From Gordonia iterans (GTDB lineage: Bacteria > Actinomycetota > Actinomycetes > Mycobacteriales > Mycobacteriaceae): a stretch of 64,000 bases of DNA. A program made the position numbers and the translations under genes. The stretch spans positions 3,162,001 to 3,226,000 of the forward strand of contig NZ_CP027433.1 in NCBI RefSeq assembly GCF_002993285.1, written 5' to 3'. Below, in pieces: positions 1-9,308 of this stretch; within the stretch, counting starts at the first letter, position 1; each line of letters begins with the position of its first letter. A model generated the notes under the pieces. It made no database searches. It worked only from the letters and a program-made list of their open reading frames with translations, and was not told the origin of the DNA.

Positions 1-19
1 GTTCCGCCCCAGCTTTTCC

Positions 20-52
20 GTTCCGCCCTATACCGGAGCCATAGGGCGGAAC
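20..52 (-). terminator. Hairpin downstream of nrdF
   Basis: A perfect 12-bp stem (GTTCCGCCCTAT at 20-31 paired with ATAGGGCGGAAC at 41-52) around a 9-nt loop lies 30 bases past the nrdF stop codon. It fits an intrinsic-type terminator, although no clear U tract follows, as is common in actinobacteria. The window starts just beyond it, so a gene on the other side cannot be judged. Confidence 0.6.
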
Positions 53-81
53 GAGTTTCCCGGGGCGCAACCGCGCCCGCG

Positions 82-1201
<1,120 letters not shown>

Positions 1202-1299
1202 CAACTGCCCCGACGGTCGGTCATTTCGGGAAGCGTTCCGGGCGTGTCGCCGTCGCGCCCTAGACTTGGGGCTCCGTACGACGACGACGGTGAGACGAG

Positions 1300-2151
1300 A
1301 TGCGGCGCAAGAGCCTCCCGCTGCCCGTGCCCCGGCGCGGGCTGTCGTCGAGGCACGAACGCCCGCGCTGGTGGGCCCGAGCCCGTTCCGGCCGGTGGCG
1401 CAGCGACTTACTCGGCGTCGCCACGGGCCGGTCCGGGCCCCCGCTGGTGCGGCGTCGCGTCCGGTACTACCTCTCGCTGCTGGGCCTGGTGGTGGTGATG
1501 TTCGGCGCCGAACTCGCCGTGCACTTCACCCACGGTGCGTCGACTCGCTGGCTGATGGCGGCGGTCGCACTGGTCGCCGCCATGCTCGCCCTGGGCTCGG
1601 GCCTGACGCTCGACGACCTCGGGCTCTCCCGGGCCACCCGAGCGCGAGGACTCCGGTACTCGTCGTGGGTCGTCGCCGGGACGGTCGCGGTGATCGCGAT
1701 CGGTCTCGCGGTCCCCCCGGTCCGCGAGTTCTTCCACAACGACGCCTACCGGGAACTCGGTCCGGCGCTAGTCTCGGCACTGGTGCTGATCCCGGTGCTG
1801 ACCGTGATCCCCGAAGAGCTCCTGTTCCGGGGCGTGCTGCTCGGAGCGCTGCTGCGCCGGCACTCCGAGGCCGCCGCGATCGGCGTCCAGGCACTGCTGT
1901 TCGGCCTGTGGCACGTGGTGACCTCGCTGGGCCTGTCGGAAGGCAACCGCGGCATCGCCGGCGCGGTCGGCAACGGCCCGGCCGGGGTCGCGCTCGGCAT
2001 CCTCGGGGCCGTCGTGTTCACCGGTGCGGCCGGAGTGGTGTTCGGCTGGCTCCGCGTCCGCACCGGCAGCCTGCTGCCCGGGATCGCTCTGCACTGGGCG
2101 GCCAACGGCGCGGGCGCGATCGCGTCGGCGCTCTCCTGGCAGATCGGCTGA
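1300..2151 (+). CDS. CPBP-family intramembrane metalloprotease
   Basis: A 283-residue multi-pass membrane protein of the CPBP (CAAX protease / bacteriocin-processing, Abi) family. The first ~50 residues are basic and cytoplasmic-looking; hydrophobic segments then run to the end. The family's catalytic motifs are present: PEELLFRG (Glu172-Glu173 with Arg177), a histidine in FGLWHV (His205) and a third in GIALHWAANG (His265). Substrates of most bacterial members are unknown, so none is proposed. A likely -10 (TAGACT at 1261-1266) and a GAGACGAG stretch just before ATG 1300 support this start. It is divergent from nrdF and is followed 55 bases later by the LON-domain gene, so the two may be co-transcribed. 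Confidence 0.88.
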   Translation: MRRKSLPLPVPRRGLSSRHERPRWWARARSGRWRSDLLGVATGRSGPPLVRRRVRYYLSLLGLVVVMFGAELAVHFTHGASTRWLMAAVALVAAMLALGSGLTLDDLGLSRATRARGLRYSSWVVAGTVAVIAIGLAVPPVREFFHNDAYRELGPALVSALVLIPVLTVIPEELLFRGVLLGALLRRHSEAAAIGVQALLFGLWHVVTSLGLSEGNRGIAGAVGNGPAGVALGILGAVVFTGAAGVVFGWLRVRTGSLLPGIALHWAANGAGAIASALSWQIG

Positions 2152-2206
2152 CTCTCGGCACGGCGTGTCGCCGCCGGTCAGCGACCCGCGGGCGCATGCT
2201 GATGGC

Positions 2207-2836
2207 ATGACGGTGCTGCCGATGTTCCCGCTCGAACACCCGCTGCTGCCCGGCGAACCGCTGACTCTGAACGTCTTCGAGCCGCGCTACCGCTCGCTGG
2301 TGGCCGACGTCCTCGCCGGCGACGGCCGTTTCGGCGTCGTGCTGATCTCCCGCGGCAGCGAAGTGGGCGGCGGCGACGAGCGTTGCGACGTCGGGACCGT
2401 CGCGCAACTGATCGGGCACCGGGTGCGGGTGAACGACCAGATCCAGCTGGCCTGCCGCGGCACCGACCGGCTGCGGGTGACGGCCTGGCTCGAGGACTCC
2501 CCGTACCCGCGCGCCGACGTCGAACTCTGGCCTGACGACCCGATCGGCCGCGACGAGTGGGCGCTGGCCCGCATCCCGTTCACGTCGGTGCTCGTCGAGG
2601 CGCAAGCGTTGTACGACGAAGTGTCCGCGCGCAGCGGCCGTCCCCCGGTGACGCTCGGCGCTCCGGACGATCTGCCACCGACCGAGTACACGTTCCGCAC
2701 CGCGGCGACCCTGCCGCTGGGCGCCGCCGATCGCTACGCGATCCTGTCCGCGCACGGCGCCCGCGAGCGCCTGGACGCGATGATCCGTGCGGTCGACGAC
2801 GTCCTCCCGATCCTGCGCGACCGCCTGGACCGGTAG
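2207..2836 (+). CDS. LON N-terminal (substrate-binding) domain protein
   Basis: A 209-residue stand-alone protein that starts MTVLPMFPLEHPLLPGE and continues into NVFEPRYRSLV, the hallmark of the LON substrate-binding (PUA-like) domain found at the amino end of Lon proteases. There is no AAA+ ATPase or peptidase domain, so it is not a protease by itself. Such single-domain proteins are common in actinobacteria and have no firm function. I use ATG 2207 because the conserved domain begins there; longer in-frame starts reach back into the preceding CPBP gene. Convergent with the PhoX-like gene, with a hairpin between them. Confidence 0.88.
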   Translation: MTVLPMFPLEHPLLPGEPLTLNVFEPRYRSLVADVLAGDGRFGVVLISRGSEVGGGDERCDVGTVAQLIGHRVRVNDQIQLACRGTDRLRVTAWLEDSPYPRADVELWPDDPIGRDEWALARIPFTSVLVEAQALYDEVSARSGRPPVTLGAPDDLPPTEYTFRTAATLPLGAADRYAILSAHGARERLDAMIRAVDDVLPILRDRLDR

Positions 2837-2870
2837 GCCCGGGCCGGCGACTCGATCGCCGACGCCGGGC
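2837..2870. terminator. Hairpin between convergent genes
   Basis: An inner stem CGGCGA/TCGCCG (2845-2850 with 2856-2861, loop CTCGA) sits inside an outer GCCCGG/CCGGGC pair (2837-2842 with 2865-2870). It starts directly after the LON gene stop and lies before the convergent PhoX-like stop, so it could end transcription from both sides. Confidence 0.45.
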
Positions 2871-2929
2871 GCGCTCCGGTCCGAGACGAGGGTTTCGGAT
2901 TCTCGGTGCCGGTGCAGGCGTCCGGCAGG

Positions 2930-4978
2930 TCACATCCCGATGGCGCCGTCGCCGTCCTTCCAGACCGCGACCACCGAGGGCCGCGGCTGCGCGTCGCCGC
3001 CGTCCGGCCAGTGCGAGAACGGCTTCTCGACGGTGGCGTCGTCGTCCTCGCCGGGATGCTGCACGCACACCACCACGCGCTTGTCTGTGATGATCGGCCC
3101 GCAGGTCTCCGCGCCGCGCGGGACGGTGAGGAACTGCTTGGTCTCGCCCCGGCGGGGACCGTCGAGGGCGACCGCGAACAGCCCGTCGTTGCTCTCGAGG
3201 GCGTTGCCGTCGGTGGAGATCCACAGGTTGCCGTGCGGATCGAAGGCGACATTGTCCGGGCACGAGATCGGGCTGACCTGCTTCTTGTCGAAACCGCCGT
3301 AGTAGGTGTCGGCGGCCGCCGGGTCACCGCACACCAGGAGCAGGTCCCAGGTGAACTGCTCGCCGGTGTGATCGTCGTCGATCTCCAGGATCTGGCCGTT
3401 CTTGTTCTCGTTGCGCGGGTTGGCCGCGTCGGCGCCGGGCTTGCCGTCGGTGCCGCGCTTGTCGTTGTTGGTGAGCGCGCAGTACACCTTGCCCGTGGTC
3501 GGGTGCGGTTCGATGTCCTCGGGACGGTCCATCTTGGTGGCGCCGGCCTTGTCGGCGGCGAGCCGCGTGAACACCGCGACCTCGGCCGGAGTCATGCCCT
3601 TGATGTGCGACGTCGCCGCGCCGTCGGCGTCGACGGTCAGCAGCTTGTGCCACCGTCCTGAGCCGGCCGCATCGGTGACCGTCGTCGGCTTGTCGCTGGT
3701 GAACGAAGCGACGTACAGGGTGCCCTCGGAGAGGATCCGCATGTTCTCGCGCCGGGCCTCGGCGGAGTCGCCCTCGCGGATCTTCCGGCTGGAGACGAAC
3801 TTGTAGATGTACTCGAAGCGCTCGTCGTCACCGGTGTACGCGACCACCGTGCCGGCGGCCGGACCGTCCGGCACCACGTGGATGTTCGCCGACTCGTGCT
3901 TGAGGCGGCCGAGCGCAGAGTGCTTGAGCGGCACCGACTTCGGATCGTGCGGATCCACCTCGACGACGTACCCGAAGCGGTTCGCCTCGTTGGGCTCGGA
4001 AGCGAGGTCGAAGCGCTTCTCGAAGCGACCCCACTGGTGGTAGTCGGCGTCGTCCTCGAACCCGTAGCGCGCCAGCCGATCTGCCGCCGGCGCCTCGGTG
4101 ACGGCGCTCGCGTTCATGAAGTAGTTGTTGTAGTTCTCCTCGCCGGACAGCATGGTGCCCCACGGCGTGATGCCGCCCGAGCAGTTGGCGATGGTGCCCA
4201 GGACGGTGCGCCCGTCGGGATCGGCCGACGTGCGTACCAGCTCGCTGCCGGCGGCCGGGCCGGTCAGCCGGAACGGCGTGGACGCGGTGATCCGTCGGTT
4301 GCGATGCCCCACAACCGGTGTCAGTGATCCGTCGGCGTCGCCGCCGGTCACTTCCAGCACCGTGATCCCGTGCGCGGCCATCGCGACCCGCGCCTGCTGC
4401 TCGGTGGGATCCTTCTCCCGGTATCCGCGGAACATGAGTTCCTCGGTGGTGTACTCCTGATTGACCACCAGGTAGAAGTGGTCGGGCTCTCCGACGACGG
4501 GGATCAGGCCTGCGAAGTCGTTGTTGTAGCCGAACTGGAGCGCCTGCGCTTCGGGTGTCTGATTCTCGAAGTCGAACTCCGGGGCGCCTGGGAGCACCGG
4601 ATCACCCCAGCGGATCACCACCTGCTGGCGATAGCCGTCCGGAATCTTCAGTGCGTCCTCGGTGTTGGGGGCGACGACGTCGAACCGCATCCCCTCCAGC
4701 GGGCCCGACGAGCCGGTCTCGCTCACGGGGGTGTCGTCCCCACAGGCGGCGAGCACCGAGCCCGCACCGACCGCCACCGCCCCGGCGAGTGAGCCTCGCA
4801 GGACGGTGCGGCGCGACAGCGCGGTCCGCGCGACGTCGCGGAAGTACTCGTTCCCGCTGGTGTTGCCGGGCTCGTGCCAGCACGCTTCACCGCACTTGTA
4901 CCGGCAGGTCATCCGCGACCGCGCCGAACGACCGGCCGCGGTGCCGACGGAGGTGAACAGTTGCAGGGGTATGCGCAC
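2930..4978 (-). CDS. PhoX-family (DUF839) secreted phosphatase
   Basis: A 682-residue protein of the PhoX/DUF839 family, Ca/Fe-dependent alkaline phosphatases that release phosphate from esters outside the cytoplasm. Near the amino end is the conserved Cys-rich lead MTCRYKCGEACWHE. A twin-arginine motif, SRRTVLRG, follows around residue 56, then a hydrophobic stretch ending LAAC, which would also serve as a lipobox; so a Tat-exported lipoprotein is possible. Family features farther on include LSGEENYNNYF, RYGFEDDADYHQWGRFEKRFD and CPDNVAFDPHGNLWISTDGN. The start is GTG at 4978, with GGAGG nine bases upstream. Substrate is not determined by sequence. No Pho-box was recognised upstream. Confidence 0.88.
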   Translation of the reverse strand: MRIPLQLFTSVGTAAGRSARSRMTCRYKCGEACWHEPGNTSGNEYFRDVARTALSRRTVLRGSLAGAVAVGAGSVLAACGDDTPVSETGSSGPLEGMRFDVVAPNTEDALKIPDGYRQQVVIRWGDPVLPGAPEFDFENQTPEAQALQFGYNNDFAGLIPVVGEPDHFYLVVNQEYTTEELMFRGYREKDPTEQQARVAMAAHGITVLEVTGGDADGSLTPVVGHRNRRITASTPFRLTGPAAGSELVRTSADPDGRTVLGTIANCSGGITPWGTMLSGEENYNNYFMNASAVTEAPAADRLARYGFEDDADYHQWGRFEKRFDLASEPNEANRFGYVVEVDPHDPKSVPLKHSALGRLKHESANIHVVPDGPAAGTVVAYTGDDERFEYIYKFVSSRKIREGDSAEARRENMRILSEGTLYVASFTSDKPTTVTDAAGSGRWHKLLTVDADGAATSHIKGMTPAEVAVFTRLAADKAGATKMDRPEDIEPHPTTGKVYCALTNNDKRGTDGKPGADAANPRNENKNGQILEIDDDHTGEQFTWDLLLVCGDPAAADTYYGGFDKKQVSPISCPDNVAFDPHGNLWISTDGNALESNDGLFAVALDGPRRGETKQFLTVPRGAETCGPIITDKRVVVCVQHPGEDDDATVEKPFSHWPDGGDAQPRPSVVAVWKDGDGAIGM

Positions 4979-5236
4979 GAGAAGAGGCCTCCACGGGATC
5001 GGGACGGCCCTGGGCTGCGGGCCGTTGCACCGGGAACGCTAGGGAGAACGGGTCAATCCGCGCCGACGCCGTCGTGAACGCAATCCGAACACCGGGCGAG
5101 CGGGGAACGACGCGCGGGTGATTCGGGCGGTATTTCGCATCCCTGTGGGCTCATCGAATCCCGGATGCCTACCGAGCAGTACGTCCCATCTGCAGCTTTC
5201 GCCGTGGTGAGGGCGCCGGGTCCCTAGCATGGGTAT
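4979..5236. other. Divergent promoter region between phoX-like gene and membrane gene
   Basis: A 258-base gap between divergent genes. On the plus strand TAGCAT (5225-5230) ends six bases before ATG 5237, a leaderless arrangement. On the minus strand GGAGG precedes the GTG at 4978. Nothing else was recognised. Confidence 0.5.
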
Positions 5237-5725
5237 ATGTACACGGGATTCCTCATCGGCTGCTTCTTCGTCTTCCCGGTCGTCTCGATCGTCATCGAGC
5301 ACGCCGTGCGACGTCGACGCGGCGAGGATCCCGACCTCCTCGGCCTCGTCCTGCGGTGGTTCACCTTCTGGATCGCCGGTGTGCGCCTGCTGATCGCCGG
5401 CCTCACGCAGGCGTTCCGCCCGGAGTTCACCGCGGAATCGATCTTCAACACCACCGATCCCACAGTGCTGCCGTTCATCTCCGAACTCGGCTACTCGAAC
5501 ATCGCGATCGGTCTGATCGGCGTGCTCAGTCTCCGGCTGCGGTCCTGGACGGCACCCGCCGCTCTCGCCGGCGCCGTGTTCCTGGGGCTCGCCGGGATCC
5601 GGCACCTCGTCGACGGCGGCGCGTTCACCACCGATCGCGCCTTCGCCGCGGGCACCGACATCTTCGCGCTCGTCATCCTGCTCGGCGCCCTGCTCGCCGC
5701 CGGACTCCGCTCCCGCCGCGAATAG
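5237..5725 (+). CDS. Small integral membrane protein (DUF6790-like)
   Basis: A 162-residue hydrophobic protein with about four membrane spans: residues 1-20, a pair around 40-62 and 90-130, and one near 135-158. There is a basic loop RRRRGEDPD after the first span. The motif ELGYSNIAIGLIG sits in the middle. It resembles the DUF6790 family of unknown function; that is a recollection of the pattern, not a search result. The -10-like TAGCAT six bases before the ATG suggests a leaderless transcript. It is single, convergent with nrdE, with a long palindrome between the two. Confidence 0.75.
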   Translation: MYTGFLIGCFFVFPVVSIVIEHAVRRRRGEDPDLLGLVLRWFTFWIAGVRLLIAGLTQAFRPEFTAESIFNTTDPTVLPFISELGYSNIAIGLIGVLSLRLRSWTAPAALAGAVFLGLAGIRHLVDGGAFTTDRAFAAGTDIFALVILLGALLAAGLRSRRE

Positions 5726-5732
5726 CGCGAAA

Positions 5733-5768
5733 CCGCAAACCCAGCACTCGCGAGTGCTGGGTTTGCGG
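5733..5768. terminator. 36-bp perfect palindrome between convergent genes
   Basis: CCGCAAACCCAGCACTCG followed at once by its exact complement forms an 18-bp stem with no spacer. It lies between the stop codons of the membrane gene (+) and nrdE (-), so it can act as a bidirectional terminator. The AAACCC/GGGTTT outer part gives a run of A/T only on one side. Confidence 0.6.
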
Positions 5769-5770
5769 TG

Positions 5771-5799
5771 GGGATCTCGACTTCGCTCGATCAGCGAGA
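5771..5799. repeat. Dispersed TCGA-rich repeat, single copy
   Basis: GATCTCGACTTCGCTCGATC followed by AGCGAGAGG is one unit of the dispersed family also seen at 13796-13880, 36128-36473, 52612-52802 and inside the WS/DGAT-like gene near 57770. It sits right after the palindrome and before the nrdE stop codon. Confidence 0.55.
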
Positions 5800-5801
5800 G
5801 G

Positions 5802-8045
5802 TCACAACATGCAGCTGACGCAACCATCCACCTCAGTACCCTCGAGCGCCATCTGACGCAGGCGGATGTAGTAGAGCGTCTTGATTCCCTTGCGCCAGGC
5901 GTAGATCTGCGCACGGTTGACGTCGCGAGTGGAGGCGGTGTCCTTGAAGAACAGGGTCAGACTCAGGCCCTGATCGACGTGCTGCGTCGCCGCGGCGTAG
6001 GTGTCGATGATCTTCTCGTAGCCGATCTCGTACGCGTCCTGGTAGTACTCCAGGTTGTCGTTGGTCAGGTACGGCGCCGGGTAGTAGACGCGGCCGATCT
6101 TGCCTTCCTTGCGGATCTCGATCTTCGCCGCGACCGGGTGGATCGAGCTGGTCGAGTGGTTGATGTAGCTGATCGAACCGGTCGGCGGCACCGCCTGCAG
6201 GTTCTGGTTGTAGATGCCGTCGCGCTGCACGGCGGCCTTCAGGTCGCGCCAGTCGTCCTGGGTCGGGATCGCGATGCCCTGATTGGCGAACAGGCCCTCG
6301 TCCTTGCTCCCGGCGTTGGCGAACAGCTCGCGCACCCGCTCGGTGGCCGGCTCCCACACCTGATCGATGTACTTGTCGAAGAACTCGCCACTGGCGTACT
6401 TGCTGTCCTCGAAGCCGGCGAACGGGCGCCCCTTCTCCTTCGCGAGCTTGTTGGACGCGCGAAGGGCGTGGTACAGCACCGTGTAAAAGTACATGTTGGT
6501 GAAGTCGATGCCCTCCTCACTGCCGTAGAAGATGCGCTCGCGGGCCAGGTAGCCGTGCAAGTTCATCTGCCCCAGCCCGATCGCGTGCCCCTCCTCGTTC
6601 GCGCGACGGATCGACGGCACCGAATCGATGGACGTCTGGTCGGCGACGGCGGTGAGGCCACGGATCGCGGTTTCGATGGTGTGCCCCAGGTCCGGGGAGT
6701 CCATCGCCTGGGCGATGTTCATCGACCCCAGGTTGCAGGAGATGTCCTTGCCGACGTGCGAGTACGAGAGGTCGTCGTTGAAGGTCGACGGCGTGGAGAC
6801 CTGCAGGATCTCCGAGCACAGGTTGGAGTGGGTGATCTTGCCCGCGACCGGGTTCGCCCGGTTCACCGTGTCCTCGAACATGATGTACGGGTAGCCCGAC
6901 TCGAACTGCAGCTCCGCGAGGGTCTGGAAGAACTCGCGCGCGTTGATCTTGGACTTGCGGATCCGCCCGTCCTCGACCATCTCGTGGTACTTGTCGCTCA
7001 CATTGACGTCGGCGAACGGCACCCCGTAGATGCGCTCGACGTCGTACGGGCTGAACAGGTACATGTCGTCGTTGTTCTTGGCCAGTTCGAAGGTGATGTC
7101 GGGGATCACCACGCCCAGGCTCAGCGTCTTGATGCGGATCTTCTCGTCCGCGTTCTCCCGCTTGGTGTCCAGGAACCGGTAGATGTCCGGGTGGTGGGCG
7201 TGCAGGTACACCGCGCCGGCACCCTGGCGGGCACCGAGCTGGTTGGCGTAGCTGAACGAGTCCTCGAGCAGCTTCATGATCGGGATGACGCCCGAGCTCT
7301 GGTTCTCGATCTTCTTGATCGGGGCTCCGTGCTCGCGGACGTTCGACAGCAGCAGGGCGACGCCGCCTCCGCGCTTGGACAGCTGCAGCGCCGAGTTGAT
7401 CGACCGCCCGATGGACTCCATGTTGTCCTCGATGCGCAGGAGGAAGCACGAAACCGGCTCACCGCGCTGCTTCTTGCCCGAGTTCAGGAAGGTCGGGGTA
7501 GCCGGCTGGAAGCGACCGTCGATGATCTCGTCGACCAGGTTGCGGGCCAGCGCGGTGTCGCCGGCGGCCAGGGTCAGCGCCACCATGCAGACGCGGTCCT
7601 CGAAACGCTCCAGGTAACGCTTGCCGTCGAAGGTCTTCAGCGTGTAGCTGGTGTAGTACTTGAACGCCCCCAGGAAGGTCGGGAAGCGGAACTTCTTGCC
7701 GTAGGCGTGGCCGAAGAGCAGCTTGACGAACTCACGGTCGTACTGGTCGAGGACCTCGGGCTCGTAGTAGTTCTCCTTGATCAGGTAATCGAGCTTCTCG
7801 TCGAGGTCGTGGAAGAAGACCGTGTTCTGGTTGACGTGCTGCAGGAAGTACTGCCGCGCCGCCTCGCGGTCCTTGTCGAACTGGATCTTCCCGTCCGCGT
7901 CGTACAGGTTGAGCATCGCGTTGAGCGCGTGGAAGTCGAGCTCACCCGGATCGTGACCGGCCGGTCCGGCGTGCACGCCCGAGACGCTCGCCGAGACGGT
8001 GCTGTCGGCGGGAACTTCTGACACGGGAACTGCGGTGGGCGACAA
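5802..8045 (-). CDS. nrdE: Class Ib ribonucleotide reductase large subunit NrdE
   Basis: NrdE is the catalytic alpha subunit that converts ribonucleoside diphosphates to deoxy forms with electrons from NrdH and the radical from NrdF. The conserved stretch [19 protein letters not shown] begins soon after the amino end, and the carboxyl end is GCVSCML, the swinging redox cysteine pair. The central active-site region contains [11 protein letters not shown] and the [11 protein letters not shown] loop. An ATG-type start is missing where needed: the longest frame (to 8159) would overlap nrdI by over 50 bases. TTG at 8045 has AGGAG five bases upstream and gives 747 aa with an amino end similar in length to homologues. 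Last gene of nrdHIE; the gap to nrdI is 61 bases. Confidence 0.95.
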   Translation of the reverse strand: MSPTAVPVSEVPADSTVSASVSGVHAGPAGHDPGELDFHALNAMLNLYDADGKIQFDKDREAARQYFLQHVNQNTVFFHDLDEKLDYLIKENYYEPEVLDQYDREFVKLLFGHAYGKKFRFPTFLGAFKYYTSYTLKTFDGKRYLERFEDRVCMVALTLAAGDTALARNLVDEIIDGRFQPATPTFLNSGKKQRGEPVSCFLLRIEDNMESIGRSINSALQLSKRGGGVALLLSNVREHGAPIKKIENQSSGVIPIMKLLEDSFSYANQLGARQGAGAVYLHAHHPDIYRFLDTKRENADEKIRIKTLSLGVVIPDITFELAKNNDDMYLFSPYDVERIYGVPFADVNVSDKYHEMVEDGRIRKSKINAREFFQTLAELQFESGYPYIMFEDTVNRANPVAGKITHSNLCSEILQVSTPSTFNDDLSYSHVGKDISCNLGSMNIAQAMDSPDLGHTIETAIRGLTAVADQTSIDSVPSIRRANEEGHAIGLGQMNLHGYLARERIFYGSEEGIDFTNMYFYTVLYHALRASNKLAKEKGRPFAGFEDSKYASGEFFDKYIDQVWEPATERVRELFANAGSKDEGLFANQGIAIPTQDDWRDLKAAVQRDGIYNQNLQAVPPTGSISYINHSTSSIHPVAAKIEIRKEGKIGRVYYPAPYLTNDNLEYYQDAYEIGYEKIIDTYAAATQHVDQGLSLTLFFKDTASTRDVNRAQIYAWRKGIKTLYYIRLRQMALEGTEVDGCVSCML

Positions 8046-8106
8046 GGGAACTCCTGCGGATCGAGCTGATGAAAGAGGACTGACGAAAAAGTGTGAGCGC
8101 GGCTGC

Positions 8107-8703
8107 TCAGCGGCGAAATGCGGGACCGGCGGCGAACTCGGCGAGGCCGGAACGGACACGGTCGACGTCGTGCTCGGTGCCCATCAGCTCGAAGCGGTAC
8201 AGGTAGGGCACCTGGCACTTGCGGGCGATGATCTCGCCGGCCAGGCAGAACTCTTCACCGAAGTTCGTGTTGCCGGCCGCGATCACCCCGCGGATCAGGG
8301 AGCGGTTGTGCTCGTTGTTGAGGAAGCGGATGACCTGCTTCGGGACGTATCCCCCGCCGGCGTGCGCCTGCACCGCACCGAGATCGGAGATCTTCCCGCC
8401 CCCGTACGTGGGGCTGATCAGCACGTACGGCCGGTCCACCCGGAACAGGCCGTCGCGGTCGATCAGCGGGATGCGCTGAGCCGGCGCCCCCAGCTTCTGG
8501 ACGAAGCGGTGGGTGTTCTCCGACACCGACGAGAAGTAGACGATCTGCGGCAGGCCCTCGTGGGCCCCGGCGCCGGGAACGTCGTGAGCGGGCCGATCCG
8601 ACACGGCGCCGGGAACGTCGTGAGCGGGCCAATCCGACACGGCGCCGCCGGACGGGCCCAGGAGCTCCGCCGACCGACCACCGGTCCCGGTCACGACTGC
8701 CAC
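8107..8703 (-). CDS. nrdI: Class Ib RNR flavodoxin NrdI, with amino-terminal extension
   Basis: NrdI is the flavodoxin-like FMN protein that supplies the oxidant for assembling the Mn-tyrosyl radical in NrdF. The core is intact: [14 protein letters not shown] (phosphate loop), [37 protein letters not shown] and the carboxyl-side [12 protein letters not shown]. The chosen start is GTG 8703, which has GGGAGG eight bases upstream and follows the nrdH stop by 16 bases. This gives 198 aa, about 45-50 residues longer at the amino end than usual. The extra part contains a tandem repeat ([24 protein letters not shown]) and is low-complexity, probably disordered. A shorter product from a GTG inside a repeat unit is possible but has no good ribosome site. 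Confidence 0.93.
   Translation of the reverse strand: MAVVTGTGGRSAELLGPSGGAVSDWPAHDVPGAVSDRPAHDVPGAGAHEGLPQIVYFSSVSENTHRFVQKLGAPAQRIPLIDRDGLFRVDRPYVLISPTYGGGKISDLGAVQAHAGGGYVPKQVIRFLNNEHNRSLIRGVIAAGNTNFGEEFCLAGEIIARKCQVPYLYRFELMGTEHDVDRVRSGLAEFAAGPAFRR
8569..8640. repeat. Tandem 36-bp duplication within nrdI 5' end
   Basis: Two 36-bp units, 8569-8604 and 8605-8640, differ at one base (GGGCCGATCC versus GGGCCAATCC). The period is a multiple of three, so the nrdI frame is kept and 12 residues are repeated in the protein. Confidence 0.9.
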
Positions 8704-8719
8704 GACGACGACCTCCCGC

Positions 8720-8953
8720 TCAGGCTGCGCGAGCGGCGACGGCCTTGATGCGCTCGGGACGGAAGCCCGACCAGTGCTCGTCGTCAACCACGACGACCGG
8801 CGCCTGCAGGTAGCCGAGCGCCATCACGTAGTCGCGCGCTTCGTCGTCGATGCTGATGTCGACGACGTCGTACTCCAGTCCGAGCTTGTCGAGCGCCTTG
8901 TAGGTCATGTTGCACTGCACACAAGCCGGCTTGGTGTAGACGGTGATAGCCAT
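8720..8953 (-). CDS. nrdH: Glutaredoxin-like NrdH redoxin
   Basis: NrdH (77 aa) is the small glutaredoxin-like protein that passes electrons from thioredoxin reductase to NrdE. The redox motif CVQC is at residues 11-14 in [17 protein letters not shown], and the carboxyl part has the NrdH-typical WSGFRPERI. The start at 8953 has GAGGAG seven bases upstream; longer in-frame starts up to 9151 would read through the promoter and operator. First gene of nrdH-nrdI-nrdE. Confidence 0.96.
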   Translation of the reverse strand: MAITVYTKPACVQCNMTYKALDKLGLEYDVVDISIDDEARDYVMALGYLQAPVVVVDDEHWSGFRPERIKAVAARAA

Positions 8954-9096
8954 TGGCGGACTCCTCGTGACGCGTTCGGACGGATGTGATGATGTCTGTC
9001 CGGCGGCTTCCCAATCGAGAGGATCACCAGCGTGTGAGTCGGTGTGCGAGTCCCGAATGACAGCTGTGGGATTCCTCTCCCCGTCGGACACCATGA

Positions 9097-9144
9097 ACAC
9101 TACACCTTGTGTCTGACATTTCGAGTCACCACAAGAAGTTGTGA
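9097..9144 (-). promoter_or_regulatory. Pair of NrdR-like boxes upstream of nrdHIE
   Basis: ACACTACACCTTGTGT (9097-9112) and CCACAAGAAGTTGTGA (9129-9144) are imperfect 16-bp palindromes whose centres are 32 bp apart, the same spacing as the pair before nrdF. A candidate -10 on the minus strand, TAGTGT, overlaps the first box, so bound protein would block transcription. The assignment to NrdR rests on motif shape, spacing and target genes. Confidence 0.75.
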
Positions 9145-9224
9145 ATAACATTCATGAAAGTCCCAGGTCGGCGAGGCACCGTCCACAGGCCGCCGGGCGT
9201 GTCTCGATGCGCTCGGCGTGTCCT

Positions 9225-9286
9225 CCCCAGGCCGTCCCCAGCGCATCCCCAGGCCGTCCCCAGAGGTGTCCCCAGAGATGTCCCCA
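9225..9286. repeat. Six helically phased CCCCA motifs
   Basis: CCCCA cores begin at 9225, 9236, 9247, 9258, 9270 and 9282, that is 11, 11, 11, 12 and 12 bp apart. Most copies read GTCCCCAG, and a related GTCCACAG is at 9181. The words resemble weak actinobacterial DnaA boxes (TTGTCCACA). The array lies just upstream of the nrdHIE operator. Confidence 0.6.
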
Positions 9287-9308
9287 ACCCTGTCTCCGGC
9301 GCGACCGC

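Larger units (their letters stand above)
8954..9308. other. nrdHIE control region
   Basis: A 355-base stretch without a gene. From nrdH outward it holds an untranslated leader of about 130 bases, the two NrdR-like boxes (9097-9144), GTCCACAG at 9181-9188, and a phased series of CCCCA motifs (9225-9286), ending at the stop of the flavin reductase. Confidence 0.6.

Noticed and set aside
5039-5914. A 291-codon minus-strand frame through the membrane-protein gene
   Set aside because: Passes through a palindrome and a promoter region; the plus-strand protein has clear membrane spans and a promoter.
5754-8021. A 755-codon open frame on the plus strand opposite nrdE
   Set aside because: It is the antisense shadow of a high-GC gene: Val/Asp/Leu/Arg-rich, no motif, no ribosome site, and NrdE is beyond doubt.
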